A stretch of DNA of 64,000 nucleotides from Neodontobutis hainanensis (lineage: Eukaryota; Chordata; Actinopteri; Gobiiformes; Odontobutidae). The position numbers and the translations under genes are program-made. The stretch covers positions 1 through 64,000 of the forward strand of contig JALDNG010000746.1 of the NCBI GenBank assembly GCA_024349245.1, given 5' to 3'. Within the stretch, counting starts at the first letter, position 1, and each line of letters begins with the position of its first letter. Below the pieces are notes generated by a model. It was not told where the DNA came from. It did not search any database and saw nothing but the letters and a program-made list of their open reading frames with translations. This document shows positions 28,367 through 37,698 of this stretch, in pieces.

Positions 28367-28629
28367 CGATTTTTATGGATCCATGTATCCGGCCCTGGGC
28401 TCTTTAGTTTAAGTAAAGGCTCTTTAACCTCACTTATTATGAATGGGCCTTTCCATTTTGGAGAGAATTTTTTTGATACGTAATTTGTTGCCATTTTAGG
28501 GTAGCAAACGTAAACACTGTCCCCCACTTTAAACGGTATGTCGGCACATGTCTTATCATAAGAATGCTTTTGACGTTCTTTGGCTTTAAACGCACGTATA
28601 TCCATCTCTCTTAACTTTTTATAAGACAA
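28351..28629 (-). CDS. integrase C-terminal domain fragment
   Basis: A 92-codon frame continuing integrase after a frame change near 28620-28680. It contains FKVGDSVYVCYPKM and FSPKWKGPFIISEV, the usual beta-barrel C-terminal region of Ty3/gypsy integrases (F..GD.V.....; KW.GPF.I). It ends at a TAG while the tail motif continues in another frame at 28366. Confidence 0.85.
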   Translation of the reverse strand: MSYKKLREMDIRAFKAKERQKHSYDKTCADIPFKVGDSVYVCYPKMATNYVSKKFSPKWKGPFIISEVKEPLLKLKSPGPDTWIHKNRCKLA

Positions 28630-29747
28630 CGCCTGTTGATGTTGCTGCTTACCTCGTCCCTAAGTCCAAATATAAGGTCAATTGGGAGTGTTGGGATGCG
28701 ATTGAACATCAATTCGAACGGAGATATTTTAGTCGAATCGTTTAAACTTGAGTTGTAAGCGAAGCACAACGAGGGTAGGACGTATGGCCAGTTGTCATCT
28801 GATTTTATTGATTTAGATATCATGTTTAAAACTGTTTTATTTTGCCGTTCTGCGAGCCCATCACCTTGAGGATGATAGGGAGATGTTCTTAATTTTCTTA
28901 TACCGAAGGCTTCACAGATTTCTTTCATTTGGTGTGCCTCGAAATTAGTCCCCTGATCTGTCAGTATAGAATCAGGAATTCCAAAAGTATACACATAGTG
29001 CTTCAGCAGTTTCCTTATGATTGTGCAACTTTCAGTATTTTTGATAGGTAGTGCACAGAGCCATCTCGAGAAATGATCTGTTATTGTCAGAATATATTTA
29101 TACTCGTTGACACACGGAAGTGGTCCTATAATATCCATCTCTACAATTTGATTGATTGTGTGTGAAATTATTGGTTTTAGTTCAGCCTTAGTATACTTTG
29201 GTGGTTGATTAAAAGCATTACACTCTGAGCAACTCCGGCACCATTCAAATACGTCCTTCCTCATTCTTGGCCAGAAAAACCTCGTCTTTATGCGTTCCCA
29301 GCTCCTACCGAATCCCTGATGGCCCATTTTGTCATGAATAATGGATAAAATTGAATTTACTAATGATTTGGGAATCACCAATCGATCACCGATGAGCTTG
29401 TTTGTATCATGTCTTCGGTATAAAAGATTATTTTTCATGAAAAGTGATTCAGAAATTCGACCATAGATTTTTTGATTTTCTGATAACGTCTCTTTATTGT
29501 GAATTGGGTGTTTATTAACCAGAGAATTAAAAAATATGCTCATATCTGGATCCTCTCTTTGTAGGCGTACCATTTCTGCGTTTGTGATTTCTCGATATTC
29601 TGGACCATGATTGACAACAATGCAACATCTTGACAGGTAGTCAGCGTTTGCATGACTTTTCCCATCTCTGTAAACGAGTTCAAATTTAAATTGGGCTAAA
29701 AATTCAATCCATCTCGCAAGTTGTCCCTCCGGATCAGCAGTTTCCAA
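28611..29747 (-). CDS. RNase H C-terminus plus integrase, gypsy pol
   Basis: A 378-codon open frame. Residues 1-40 are the end of RNase H (GQLARWIEFLAQF, then SHANADYLSR). The integrase zinc-binding domain follows with H138, H143, C173 and C176 (HHCC), then the catalytic core with D205 (EMDIIGPLP), D264 (LTDQGTNFE) and E300 (GLAERQNKT). The spacing from D264 to E300 is exactly 35 residues. All catalytic and zinc residues are present. The first methionine is only where the open frame happens to begin; the protein would be cut from a polyprotein. The frame is lost near residue 365. Confidence 0.93.
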   Translation of the reverse strand: METADPEGQLARWIEFLAQFKFELVYRDGKSHANADYLSRCCIVVNHGPEYREITNAEMVRLQREDPDMSIFFNSLVNKHPIHNKETLSENQKIYGRISESLFMKNNLLYRRHDTNKLIGDRLVIPKSLVNSILSIIHDKMGHQGFGRSWERIKTRFFWPRMRKDVFEWCRSCSECNAFNQPPKYTKAELKPIISHTINQIVEMDIIGPLPCVNEYKYILTITDHFSRWLCALPIKNTESCTIIRKLLKHYVYTFGIPDSILTDQGTNFEAHQMKEICEAFGIRKLRTSPYHPQGDGLAERQNKTVLNMISKSIKSDDNWPYVLPSLCFAYNSSLNDSTKISPFELMFNRIPTLPIDLIFGLRDEVSSNINRRCLIKS

Positions 29748-30035
29748 TAAGCCTTTCAGGGGCTTATGATCTGATCTGATTGTGAATTCGGCACCTATTA
29801 AATAATGTTTAAATTTTTTTTAGCGACCAGATAAGAGCCAAAAGCTCTTTCCTGGTGGTGGAATAATTTTTCTCGTGTTTTTTTATGAACTCGACTTCCA
29901 GACTATATAACTCTTTCACCATAATCAGGGTCAATTTGACTAAAGACACCTCAACAAACCTTGATCACATGCATCGCAATCCACGATAAATCGTCTTTGA
30001 GGGTCAGAATACGATAAAACGACCGCATTTTTAGA
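29748..30035 (-). pseudogene. RNase H region of gypsy pol, broken frames
   Basis: Three pieces of RNase H can be read in different frames. The first Asp motif is VDCDACDQG, following directly on the reverse transcriptase. The Glu motif is TTRKELLALIW, and the third acidic motif is IRSDHKPLKGL. Breaks: an A5 run at 30028-30032 where the frame changes; a further shift near 29950-29960 followed by GVFSQIDPDYGERVI and a stop; and an A8 run at 29814-29821 where it shifts again. The key residues survive, so decay or sequence error is slight and recent. Confidence 0.85.
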
Positions 30036-31231
30036 TCCTGTCTAATTTCTTCAAACGCGGCGTCATGTTTATCATTCCACATCCAATCTTTACTGGTAAT
30101 TAAGCTCCGCAGTAGATGCTCTTTAATAGCAAGATTTTTTATGAATTGCCGGTAATAAGAAACCATTCCCAATAATGTTTGCAACTCTCTATTGTTCTTA
30201 GGTGGTTTGGAGCGGCAGATTGCCTCGATTTTATCTGGGTCAGGGCTGACACCATCCTTATCTACCATATAGCCAAGGTATTTAATTTTATCTTTGAAGA
30301 ATTGACATTTTTCGAGCTTTACTTTGAAGTTAGATGTTTTACAAAGGTCAAAAACAGCTGAAAGATCGTTTATATGATTTTCCACTGAGGTACTACAAAT
30401 TATTATGTCGTCAAGGTATATGAGGATGTTCTTATTATGAAGCTGGGAGAACACTGTTTCCATTGTACGCTGGAATGTGGCAGGTGCATTCATGAGGCCG
30501 AATGGCATCACGGTAAATTCAAAGAACCCGAACGGGGTTGTAAAAGCGGTTTTTTCGATGTCATCCTCATCGACGCCAATCTGCCAATAGCCAGAAGACA
30601 AGTCTATGCTGGAGAATATTGTGGCTCCCGCCAAAGAGTCAATTATCGTGTCGATTCGAGGAATCGGATACATGTCTGGAATTGTGATCTTATTTAACTT
30701 CCTATAATCGATACATAAGCGTATCCCACCATTTTTCTTGTTGACTAATACGACAGGTGAGGCCCAAGGTGACGAACTTGGTTTGATAATTCCAGCTTTG
30801 AGCATTTGATTTATTTTGTCCTTAAGAAGGGGTTCCAGATGCAAAGGAATTCTTCTAGATCTATCTCTAATCGGTGTATGGCTTAAGGTCCTAATTTTAT
30901 GCTTATGCTCAGTGTTTCGTCCAATGTCGAATTCGTGTGCTGAAAAAATCTTTCGGTTGTATGTGAGAGTTTTGTTAAAGTTAGTTTTGTCAGAAGGGTT
31001 TAAATCAAGTTTTAAAATAATATCATTTATTTGTTCATCAATGGTTTTTGGCAGCATTGTGCTATTGAGTGTCATCGTCTGTTTTTCTTGAGTGGTCATC
31101 ATCATTTTCTGGCCATTGATTTCTACATTGTTATCTCGAAAATTTAAAACAGCAGAAAAATGTTTAAGAAAATCTGTCCCTAACAAACAGTTGCAGAAAA
31201 TATTAGGTGAAATTGCAACCGGGAACATCAA
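29951..31231 (-). CDS. end of protease plus reverse transcriptase, gypsy pol
   Basis: A 426-codon frame. Residues 16-22 (LLGTDFL) are the C-terminal motif of the aspartic protease. Reverse transcriptase follows: RLCIDYRKLN (171-180), SIDLSSGYWQI with catalytic Asp 210, TPFGFFEFTVMPFGL, and IYLDD (271-275) with the two remaining catalytic Asp residues, then the thumb and connection regions (YLGYMV; LLGMVSYYRQFI). This is standard Ty3/gypsy reverse transcriptase. The last 22 residues are out of frame relative to RNase H. Confidence 0.95.
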   Translation of the reverse strand: MMFPVAISPNIFCNCLLGTDFLKHFSAVLNFRDNNVEINGQKMMMTTQEKQTMTLNSTMLPKTIDEQINDIILKLDLNPSDKTNFNKTLTYNRKIFSAHEFDIGRNTEHKHKIRTLSHTPIRDRSRRIPLHLEPLLKDKINQMLKAGIIKPSSSPWASPVVLVNKKNGGIRLCIDYRKLNKITIPDMYPIPRIDTIIDSLAGATIFSSIDLSSGYWQIGVDEDDIEKTAFTTPFGFFEFTVMPFGLMNAPATFQRTMETVFSQLHNKNILIYLDDIIICSTSVENHINDLSAVFDLCKTSNFKVKLEKCQFFKDKIKYLGYMVDKDGVSPDPDKIEAICRSKPPKNNRELQTLLGMVSYYRQFIKNLAIKEHLLRSLITSKDWMWNDKHDAAFEEIRQDLKMRSFYRILTLKDDLSWIAMHVIKVC

Positions 31232-31278
31232 AATGACTCCCTCAATCTCGATTCTGACATCGGCAGATCCGATTATGT

Positions 31279-31959
31279 TTAAATCACTGTCATTAGCCGT
31301 TTTGACATTACAGTTTTGTTCGGGATCATAGAAATTATTGAATCTTTAATAAAATCGTACCTCGCGATCGATATCCCTGAGCCCGAATCAAGTATTAAAT
31401 TCGTACGTTTTCCATTAATCGATCCTCTGACGTTAGTAGGACCAGATGCTCTGAAACGTTCGTTTCTCGTTAAATAAGCTCCATATTTATAATTTTTGGG
31501 TTTGTTCCAGCAATTTTTGCTAATGTGCCCAACTTTCCCGCAGTTGTAACATTTTCTTTGATCGACGTGTCCCCGCAGCACTATTTCTGTCAATTCACTG
31601 ACCTTCTTCTTAAGATCAGCTATCTCAGATGTGTCCTGAGATTTTATGGCGTAGCAACTAGAGTGTTCAGATGCAGCCCATCTTTCTGCCATATTCGCCG
31701 CATCCCAAATGGATTTAGGTGCTTCTTTTTGGAGAAACTGTTGCAGTACCGGGTTAGAAATCCCATTTATAAATAATCCAATCAGCATCTGTTCATTAAC
31801 GCCACCATCGAATGATTCGAGTGCCCCTTGATAAACTCTTGAAGCGAAATCCTTATACAACTCTTTACCGGTCATTTTAACATTTAATAATCGAAGAGTT
31901 CGGGCCGCAGGATCCACTGTCTGGCTATATCTACTAGTCATATTTTTTATGAGGTCCAC
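31279..31959 (-). CDS. gypsy gag (C-terminal part) and start of protease
   Basis: A 226-codon frame whose first codon is GTG, so it is a continuation of gag rather than a real start. It contains the later capsid region, then the nucleocapsid CCHC knuckle CYNCGKVGHISKNC (137-150) and the protease active site LILDSGSGISIA (DSG at 191-193). Gag and protease are therefore in one frame, with no shift between them. The frame is lost about 15 residues after the protease active site (31326-31345), and the rest of the protease reads in a second frame that joins the reverse transcriptase. Confidence 0.92.
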   Translation of the reverse strand: MDLIKNMTSRYSQTVDPAARTLRLLNVKMTGKELYKDFASRVYQGALESFDGGVNEQMLIGLFINGISNPVLQQFLQKEAPKSIWDAANMAERWAASEHSSCYAIKSQDTSEIADLKKKVSELTEIVLRGHVDQRKCYNCGKVGHISKNCWNKPKNYKYGAYLTRNERFRASGPTNVRGSINGKRTNLILDSGSGISIARYDFIKDSIISMIPNKTVMSKRLMTVI

Positions 31960-32194
31960 ATACGAGAGTATCCCATTTAAGGGAAACTACTTCCTTCCAA
32001 ACTTTTGAGTCGAGAGCGAGCAAAAACGACCTTTTTTTGCAATCTGGATCCAAGTTATTAGCTTGGCACGCCAGTTCGAACCTCTTCAGCCATAACTCAA
32101 AGTCCTCGCCATCGAACATAGAAATTCCACGCAGAACGCCTGTCCCAACCGCCATTTGTAACTTGTCAGATTTCGGGTCCATATTAAGGAACAA
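31934..32194 (-). CDS. gypsy gag N-terminus, beginning inside the 5' LTR
   Basis: An 86-codon frame. The first ATG (32194) and another at 32182 lie inside the 5' LTR. A third ATG (32155-32153) sits just past the LTR end and overlaps the candidate primer site. The block FDGEDFELWLKRFELACQA is typical of the start of Ty3/gypsy capsid. The frame is lost near 31975-31990, where continuation needs a +1 change. The local sequence is CTT-AAA-T, in which Leu-tRNA on CTT could re-pair with TTA. That resembles the Ty1 slip, but its position within gag makes an indel more likely. Confidence 0.88.
   Translation of the reverse strand: MFLNMDPKSDKLQMAVGTGVLRGISMFDGEDFELWLKRFELACQANNLDPDCKKRSFLLALDSKVWKEVVSLKWDTLVCGPHKKYD
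32141..32154 (-). promoter_or_regulatory. candidate tRNA primer-binding site
   Basis: Two bases after the 5' LTR the element reads TGGCGGTTGGGACA. The leading TGG fits the CCA end of a tRNA, and the position is the usual one for minus-strand priming. I could not name the tRNA. The site overlaps gag codons. Confidence 0.55.
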
Positions 32195-32245
32195 TACTAA
32201 ATCTACGTTAGTCTACGAAAATCTCCGATTACTCTAATCGCTACA
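32157..32245 (-). repeat. 5' LTR of the gypsy element
   Basis: 89 bp, read as identical to 28059-28147. It must hold the promoter of the element but is very short, and no clear TATA box or polyadenylation signal stands out. It also contains gag start codons. Confidence 0.95.
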
Positions 32246-32249
32246 AAGT
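32246..32249. repeat. target-site duplication, right copy (AAGT)
   Basis: Matches AAGT at 28055-28058 across the element; see the left copy. Confidence 0.85.
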
Positions 32250-33204
32250 TTTAAACTTTTTTTCATAAAATACTATTATTTACTTAGTTATCCCCGAAAT
32301 TTATATTGTGGCAGAATAATTACATACATACGAAATGTTGTAAAATGCTCCTCTGTTTGATCAAAAGGGACTTCATTGAATTAGCTCGCATCGATGATAT
32401 AAATAAGTGAAAATTTTTTGTTTGAAAATAAATAAAACAACTATTCTTATGAGACAATCATATTTTTTGTTCATATAAATCGCATATACGATGGTAAGTC
32501 TGGTTATATTCCTTATGATTCCTTCTGCGTATGGTAAACTACAAAAATGGTTGATCTAGCATGATCCATACTTAAATCTGTCATGAATTATGTTGTGACG
32601 TGAATTCTCCATTATTTTTTCAATATTCGCCCGGAAACGTTTCTATTCGCTACCCGAAGATTTATTATTTTATCAAAACAAACCATGTTTTTTAATATTT
32701 ATTACAAATATAAAATTTTACATATTATCATTGCTGGAACTAAATTGTATGATAGAGTTTGTGAATGTATCTTCTTTCCACTGGCCTATTAACCACTTAC
32801 AGACCGACTTTATTCAATGAAACTTGATTCTATTCTCTGTTTAAGGTTTCGAAACTGATAAAAATAAAAATATTCCACTCTGCCATCAAGGATGATACGC
32901 CATGTTGATACATACAGGAAATGATGTCACTCGTCAATATGATGCTCAAAAACAACGAAATTTTTAAATAAACGAGTTTCATCAATAGATATTTTAAAAG
33001 CACAACAAATTAAATTTAATTGCATAAAACGGTATAGTTCATAATGAGCACTCGAAAATTTATCTCATAGAAATTCGCACGAGAAAAACAAATGAACGTT
33101 GAAGAACTTTAACAGCCTTTATTCAAGTGAATAGGAGTTCATGATATCTACTTTTTGAGAGCTTTTGATTTGGCGTCCATACGTCGAAGTTTTTAATGTA
33201 AAAA
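32250..33204. other. intergenic sequence
   Basis: No supported gene. A plus frame of about 60 codons ending near 32790 (with IRPETFLFATRRF) has no ATG or acceptor and no recognised family. A strong donor-like GGTAAGT at 32494-32500 has no exon that I can support. Confidence 0.3.
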
Positions 33205-33375
33205 TACGAAGATTTGTTGGTTCGTGTTATTATCTGAAAGAATTTACTTGATGTTGGTATATTGAAGTATATTTCAAGGTAAATTTGTGCGGCTTTGAGT
33301 GGCGGCGGTTTGATAAATGGTGAACATCGGCGATCTTTATTTCAATTCTGGCCACTCATTATTCTACAACAATGA
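33205..33375 (+). CDS. TBC Rab-GAP domain fragment, TBC1D20-like (partial)
   Basis: Three short exons: up to 33219, 33241-33278 and 33300-33375, joined by two 21-nt GT-AG introns (33220-33240 and 33279-33299) that keep frame. The joined stretch contains DVGILKYIS, SGGGLINGEHRR and FWPL. It aligns with the start of the TBC domain of TBC1D20 (DVAALRRM..., SEGGLLTDEIRR, WPKLL) through D-V, the S.GGL turn, E.RR and WP. TBC proteins activate GTP hydrolysis by Rab GTPases; TBC1D20 acts on Rab1 at the ER. The catalytic Arg and Gln fingers lie further downstream and are not found, because the frame stops at TGA 33373. So this is either a fragment or a gene continuing after a longer intron. The 5' end is unresolved. 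The comparison was made from memory. Confidence 0.4.
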
Positions 33376-33583
33376 TAATAAAATAACGTTTATAAATTTG
33401 CTTCAATGAATTTTTTATCGTCATAAAAATATAAATTTGAAGTTTATGAAAATATGATGGTGTTAGTGGTGTGGTATCCACGGCACTAGATTTATGTCGT
33501 ATGTTATCTGATGCGTACAATATATGTAAAGTTATGAACAATTTAATCAATAATATATAGATATGAAAATGAATGACCAGTAA
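33376..33583. other. short intergenic sequence
   Basis: I see no continuation of the TBC domain (expected: a block leading to the NPQLHYYQG-type core). Confidence 0.3.
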
Positions 33584-33904
33584 TTATCGAGTTGACAAGA
33601 GCCATTTTTTCAGATGGGGGATATCATGATTAATTATTGATACGAGGGTCATTGTAATCCAACCAATCTTACATAAATGATACTTGAAACATTTGTGAAT
33701 TATGATCACAAACATAACACGGTATTCTCTTGGCCTTATCGTAAAAAATAAGTCCTTGAGCAGATACCAATAATCTGATAAAAAGTAGTTCACTTGAGAA
33801 ATATATCGGTATGAGAATAAATCTAAAGTTCCTCTGAACGACGTAATTGTGACTTCTTGCAGAGATTTAGGAGTAAAGTTGCGCTTGCGTGTCAAAAAAT
33901 TCAC
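33584..33904 (-). CDS. 106-codon frame, unknown; C-terminus faintly SOCS-box-like
   Basis: Uninterrupted ATG-to-stop frame. The N-terminal half (TRKRNFTPKSLQEVTITSF) is polar and the rest hydrophobic. The C-terminal segment, with HLCKIG followed about 20 residues later by IPHLKKWLL, loosely recalls the SOCS box pattern (LCR... then LP..LK.YL), which recruits Elongin B/C. No ankyrin or SH2 domain accompanies it. A frame this long is only slightly above chance for the local composition, so it may not be a gene. Confidence 0.3.
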   Translation of the reverse strand: MNFLTRKRNFTPKSLQEVTITSFRGTLDLFSYRYISQVNYFLSDYWYLLKDLFFTIRPREYRVMFVIIIHKCFKYHLCKIGWITMTLVSIINHDIPHLKKWLLSTR

Positions 33905-34447
33905 ACATATTCATATAAGAACTCTAGAGATATTCGAAAGTTCTATGAAACGTGCATTTAAATTAATTTAAAATTATGAAAACACAAAAAAATAATAGAT
34001 CATCTTCTTTTCGAGTTTATCGATCAAGCAAATGATGAGATATCACTCAATAACGACAAATGGAACATAATAAAATTTTGCGGGATTTACCCGCTTTTAA
34101 AAGTGGTATGTTTGCGTACACTCTGATTTATATAAAATCTGTCATATAATACAGAGATTCGAATCCGAGCTGAATTTAAAATATTTTAATCTTTAGGTAA
34201 CGATACAGAATCCACGAAAAAATCATAAAAGGTGATATTAATCAAGTCTTACAACAACAACAAATAATGAGTAATTCGTTAATTTTCTCAAAAAATTTGA
34301 ATACTATAACTTTTTAATTCAATTTTATGGTATTTCAACTTTTAAAATATGTGCTTTATATCATATAAGTAGTTAAAAATATCAATCTGAATGTTTGAAG
34401 TAAATAAACGAGTTATGATTCTTAAATTATCACTATATCAGGTTATT

Positions 34448-34728
34448 TCATATGTCAGGTTTATTTATTGCATCCTCCAATGTGAGACAGCTTTTCACAG
34501 CAATAAGGGCCATAAAATGGTCAATTATCCCGTCTACTCTCCCATAGATCTGGGAAAGTTTCCGAACTAAAGGATTTTATCAGATGAATAAATGAATAGA
34601 ATTCTACAGAAAAAACTCAATCGTCGTTTTATTGAAAAGTGCAGTGAGTGTTGAACTTTAGTGTAGGACAAAACGGGCACTATGCTACATCGATAGCTTG
34701 ATACGGGATGGTTGTTGGAGTTTTGCAT
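34448..34728 (-). CDS. possible two-exon small gene, unknown
   Basis: Join (minus) 34728-34617 and 34566-34448, with a 50-nt GT-AG intron (34567-34616). This gives 231 nt: 76 residues from ATG to TGA. The second exon is helical and polar in appearance (RKLSQIYGRVDGIIDHFM, then SCLTLEDAINKPDI). The first exon is Ser- and His-rich and could be a targeting sequence. I recognise no family. Frame and phase agree across the intron, but a plus-strand frame overlaps it and chance is not excluded. Confidence 0.3.
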
Positions 34729-34982
34729 AACTTATTTCAGTGGTATACCCTCTTTCTAAGGTCAAAAATGTGTAAATCGTGATGAAATCAATCAGCATGG
34801 AAACACAACTTGTTTTAATTTAAATAAGTGGTGTATTTTAAACCGAATAACTAGATTCGGGAAGTGTGAATCTGATTTTTAAGCAGCGTAGGTTTGGTAT
34901 ATCGTTTCAATCCGTATTAAACATATGGCCTTTCAACTACAATTTTCAGTTGGATGTACACCAAAAATTATAAAATTAGTAT

Positions 34983-35256
34983 TAAATAATGGTATAAATC
35001 TGAAAAAATTCTCATAAGCAAGAAGAATGTGGCTGAAACTATATACAGCTTACATGCTTTTGCTTCTATCGTCATCAGAGATAATAAATATACATGCAGT
35101 AACCGCCTTTATACTCTAAGTTATAAGTTCCAGTCTGTAGTAATACTGGGTGAACATCTCTGGTTTAGGTCTGTATCTTCCATCAAAGTTATTCTTCAAA
35201 CTTGTTCGTAAGTTCGAGATTTTAACAAATGTTCTATGATCCTTCCAAACGATGAA
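34983..35256. other. region open on both strands, coding strand unresolved
   Basis: The plus strand is open for about 75 codons ending at 35211 (block AETIYSLHAFASIVIRD) without a good ATG. The minus strand is open for about 47 codons (35256-35110; block NNFDGRYRPKPEMFTQYYY). Both look protein-like, which shows how weak such evidence is here. At most one is real. Confidence 0.2.
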
Positions 35257-37698
35257 TGTCGCCTATTATTCGACAACTGAGATAATTAATATTAATACTT
35301 TATACATTACATTAAATGCCCATTTTGACTAAAAACATGAGTAATCATAACGTTAGTTAAATTTAAATAAAAATATTATTTACTAATATGGGATAAATTT
35401 CTAACAGTAAAATTCCTACTAATCACTTCATAACTTAGGTATAAAAATTTTCAAAGTAATATTATTATAAATATTTAAAGTAAAGACAATTTTAAGATAA
35501 TGGTTTGGTCGAATCACGGAGCGGATGTAATGCGGTTCGGCTTATAAAAAACGCGCATGTCTTTATTGTTAAGTTTCTTTCTCATTTTCCATCTTCTTCC
35601 ACGAGCTATAATTATACATGAAGGTATTCTACTTAGTTTCAAAATGAATCACACCTCAACATTATTCTAAAACGACAATTTTCCTAATTTCGCCTCAGAT
35701 CTGCTTTGATTATGTATCATTTAAAATTTACCACTGATGATAATATTTGCTTTTCATCTTGCTTTATTTATTCTTAATAATCGATAATATTTATGTTTTT
35801 AAATTTTTATGGTTAAAACATTCGTAATAATCTTTGTTTTTTAACCATATATATTCGAGGTTATCTGCCTAAGAGATAATGGATATCTTCAATGTGAACT
35901 ATTCTTTTTTAAGATGTTGAATTTGCAATGTCCTAAAGTTTCACACTAGATTTATTAAAATATGTCCTATAAATATCAGATTGGTTTAAATTTTTTAGGA
36001 AATATGTCAATATTTTTTCATATTTAGCTCTATTTTGGGGGAAACATACGTCATAATGTTATGAAAAAAATCAAACATGAGGGATTTTGTTAATTATTAA
36101 AAAACAATAACTTGAGGATTATGCGCAGGCTTCCAAATTTTAAGACATTACACTGGAAATCGCTATTAATCACGTTGCGTTATGCGTTGTTGTCGTTATC
36201 TACTTTAAAGAAAATTAAATATAATTCACAAATGAGAAAATTATAAATTTGTGAATTGAAATAAAAGAGAGATTAAGATAAAATATATCATTATTTCGTT
36301 AGAATTATTACAAATTTTGAGATAGTCGCGTAGGTTCGTCTTTCCCACAGTTATGTTGTTTATCCTCATTTTCGTATTTCTAAACTTCGCTCAGTGTGAA
36401 ATCAGTTTTCAGAATCTGTTGAAGCGAGGACACTATAGGTTTCACTAATTATTAAGTTTAGACAACGGGTTATCAATATGACTAAACACGCATTATCGTC
36501 TTATATGGTAAAAAATTCTCTTCTTCATCAGCCATTTAAATATTTTTAAATTAACAAACTATTAATGGCAAACTCCGCTGCTTAGTATATTTTGAAATAC
36601 TTGAAAATGAATTAAAATTTGATAAATAATAGTAATAAACGGATTATTTAACTATAAAAAATTACTCATAATTCAGCTAAATGAACTATACATTAAATTT
36701 AATATTAAGGATTCGAAATAAGTAAGTCTTATATTTAGTAAGTTCATCATCGGAAACGTTCGTTATCGTTGCTTTCATCGATAATTTCCTTACAACCCTC
36801 AAAAACCCACTTTTTTAAAATATTAATGTATTTAAAAATGGCCGTTTTTCAATTTTATAACTTCAAAACTTTGCCTATTTTTATAATAAAATAACTAATT
36901 AAAAGAATGTTAATAAATTTAACATTTTCGCCAATTTTCACTACATTAAGCATTTTATCGAATGTTTAAACTGATCTCTAAAATACGCTTTTCAATACCG
37001 CTACTTGTTAAATAGATAATTCATATTAAAATAAAATATTTCTTAACTCTGTATCACTAATAACTCATTCATTTCAATTTTTAATAATGCCGATAATCAT
37101 ATATCATTAACTTTTTAGTTGCCCATCAGAATACTTGTAAATTTTGTCTATTTTAAAACTCTTATGAATGCGCACACGCGATTTATGAACTTATCAAGCT
37201 GATATTTTATTTTCTAACTTGGCAATTTATTTATTCTCTATTTTGTATATCATTCATAATTATTTATTTTAATTCCATTAAATCTAAGCTTTTTAAGTTC
37301 TCAAATCATTTCGTTTCATATGTATGTTTCACGTCAAATGTAAAATCGCCATTTTGTTTGTTTCAGTCAGATCTTTATCCCCTTTGAGAGTTTATTGAGA
37401 AATTTTCTCTGGTAATTTACAATCCAGTTTTTTTTCCAAATTCTGATTTCTCTTTGACAATTTTGAACTTAATAAAATTGTAATAATTTTATCTCTTTGG
37501 TGTATTGAATATTAACAATGTATTTATTCGACTTTTAATTCTTTCATTTATTCTAATTGATGTTTTAATCTCCCTACCTGTTTTCATTCTCGGTATACGG
37601 CTAGTATGATCAATACTAGTTTTGGGAGGATTTTTAATCACATCTAAATACCAAAGTTCTGAAAATATTTTAGAATTGCTCTTTTAATTAACCATTAG
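35257..37698. other. intergenic sequence
   Basis: AT-rich with no supported gene. The upstream exon of the EDEM gene (signal peptide and the start of the GH47 domain) should lie in or beyond this stretch; I could not find it. Confidence 0.35.

Larger units (their letters stand above)
28059..32245 (-). mobile_element. Ty3/gypsy LTR retrotransposon, full length, coding-disrupted
   Basis: Complete 4187-bp element transcribed on the minus strand. It is bounded by 89-bp LTRs that I read as identical, with TG...CA ends and a 4-bp target duplication. The order gag (CCHC knuckle) - protease - reverse transcriptase - RNase H - integrase (HHCC, DD35E) is diagnostic of Ty3/gypsy (Metaviridae). The LTRs are unusually short and the coding region runs into both. 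Identical LTRs point to a recent insertion, yet gag-pol is broken by at least six frame changes, several in A-runs, so this copy cannot encode a full polyprotein as written. The element is richer in GC than its surroundings. No envelope gene is present. Confidence 0.95.

Noticed and set aside
30179..31331. Plus-strand frames of 60-91 codons opposite the reverse transcriptase and protease
   Set aside because: They are antisense shadows of a strongly conserved pol frame and have no motif of their own.
31525..32237. Plus-strand frames of 66-83 codons opposite gag
   Set aside because: Shadows of gag, which carries the CCHC knuckle and capsid on the other strand.
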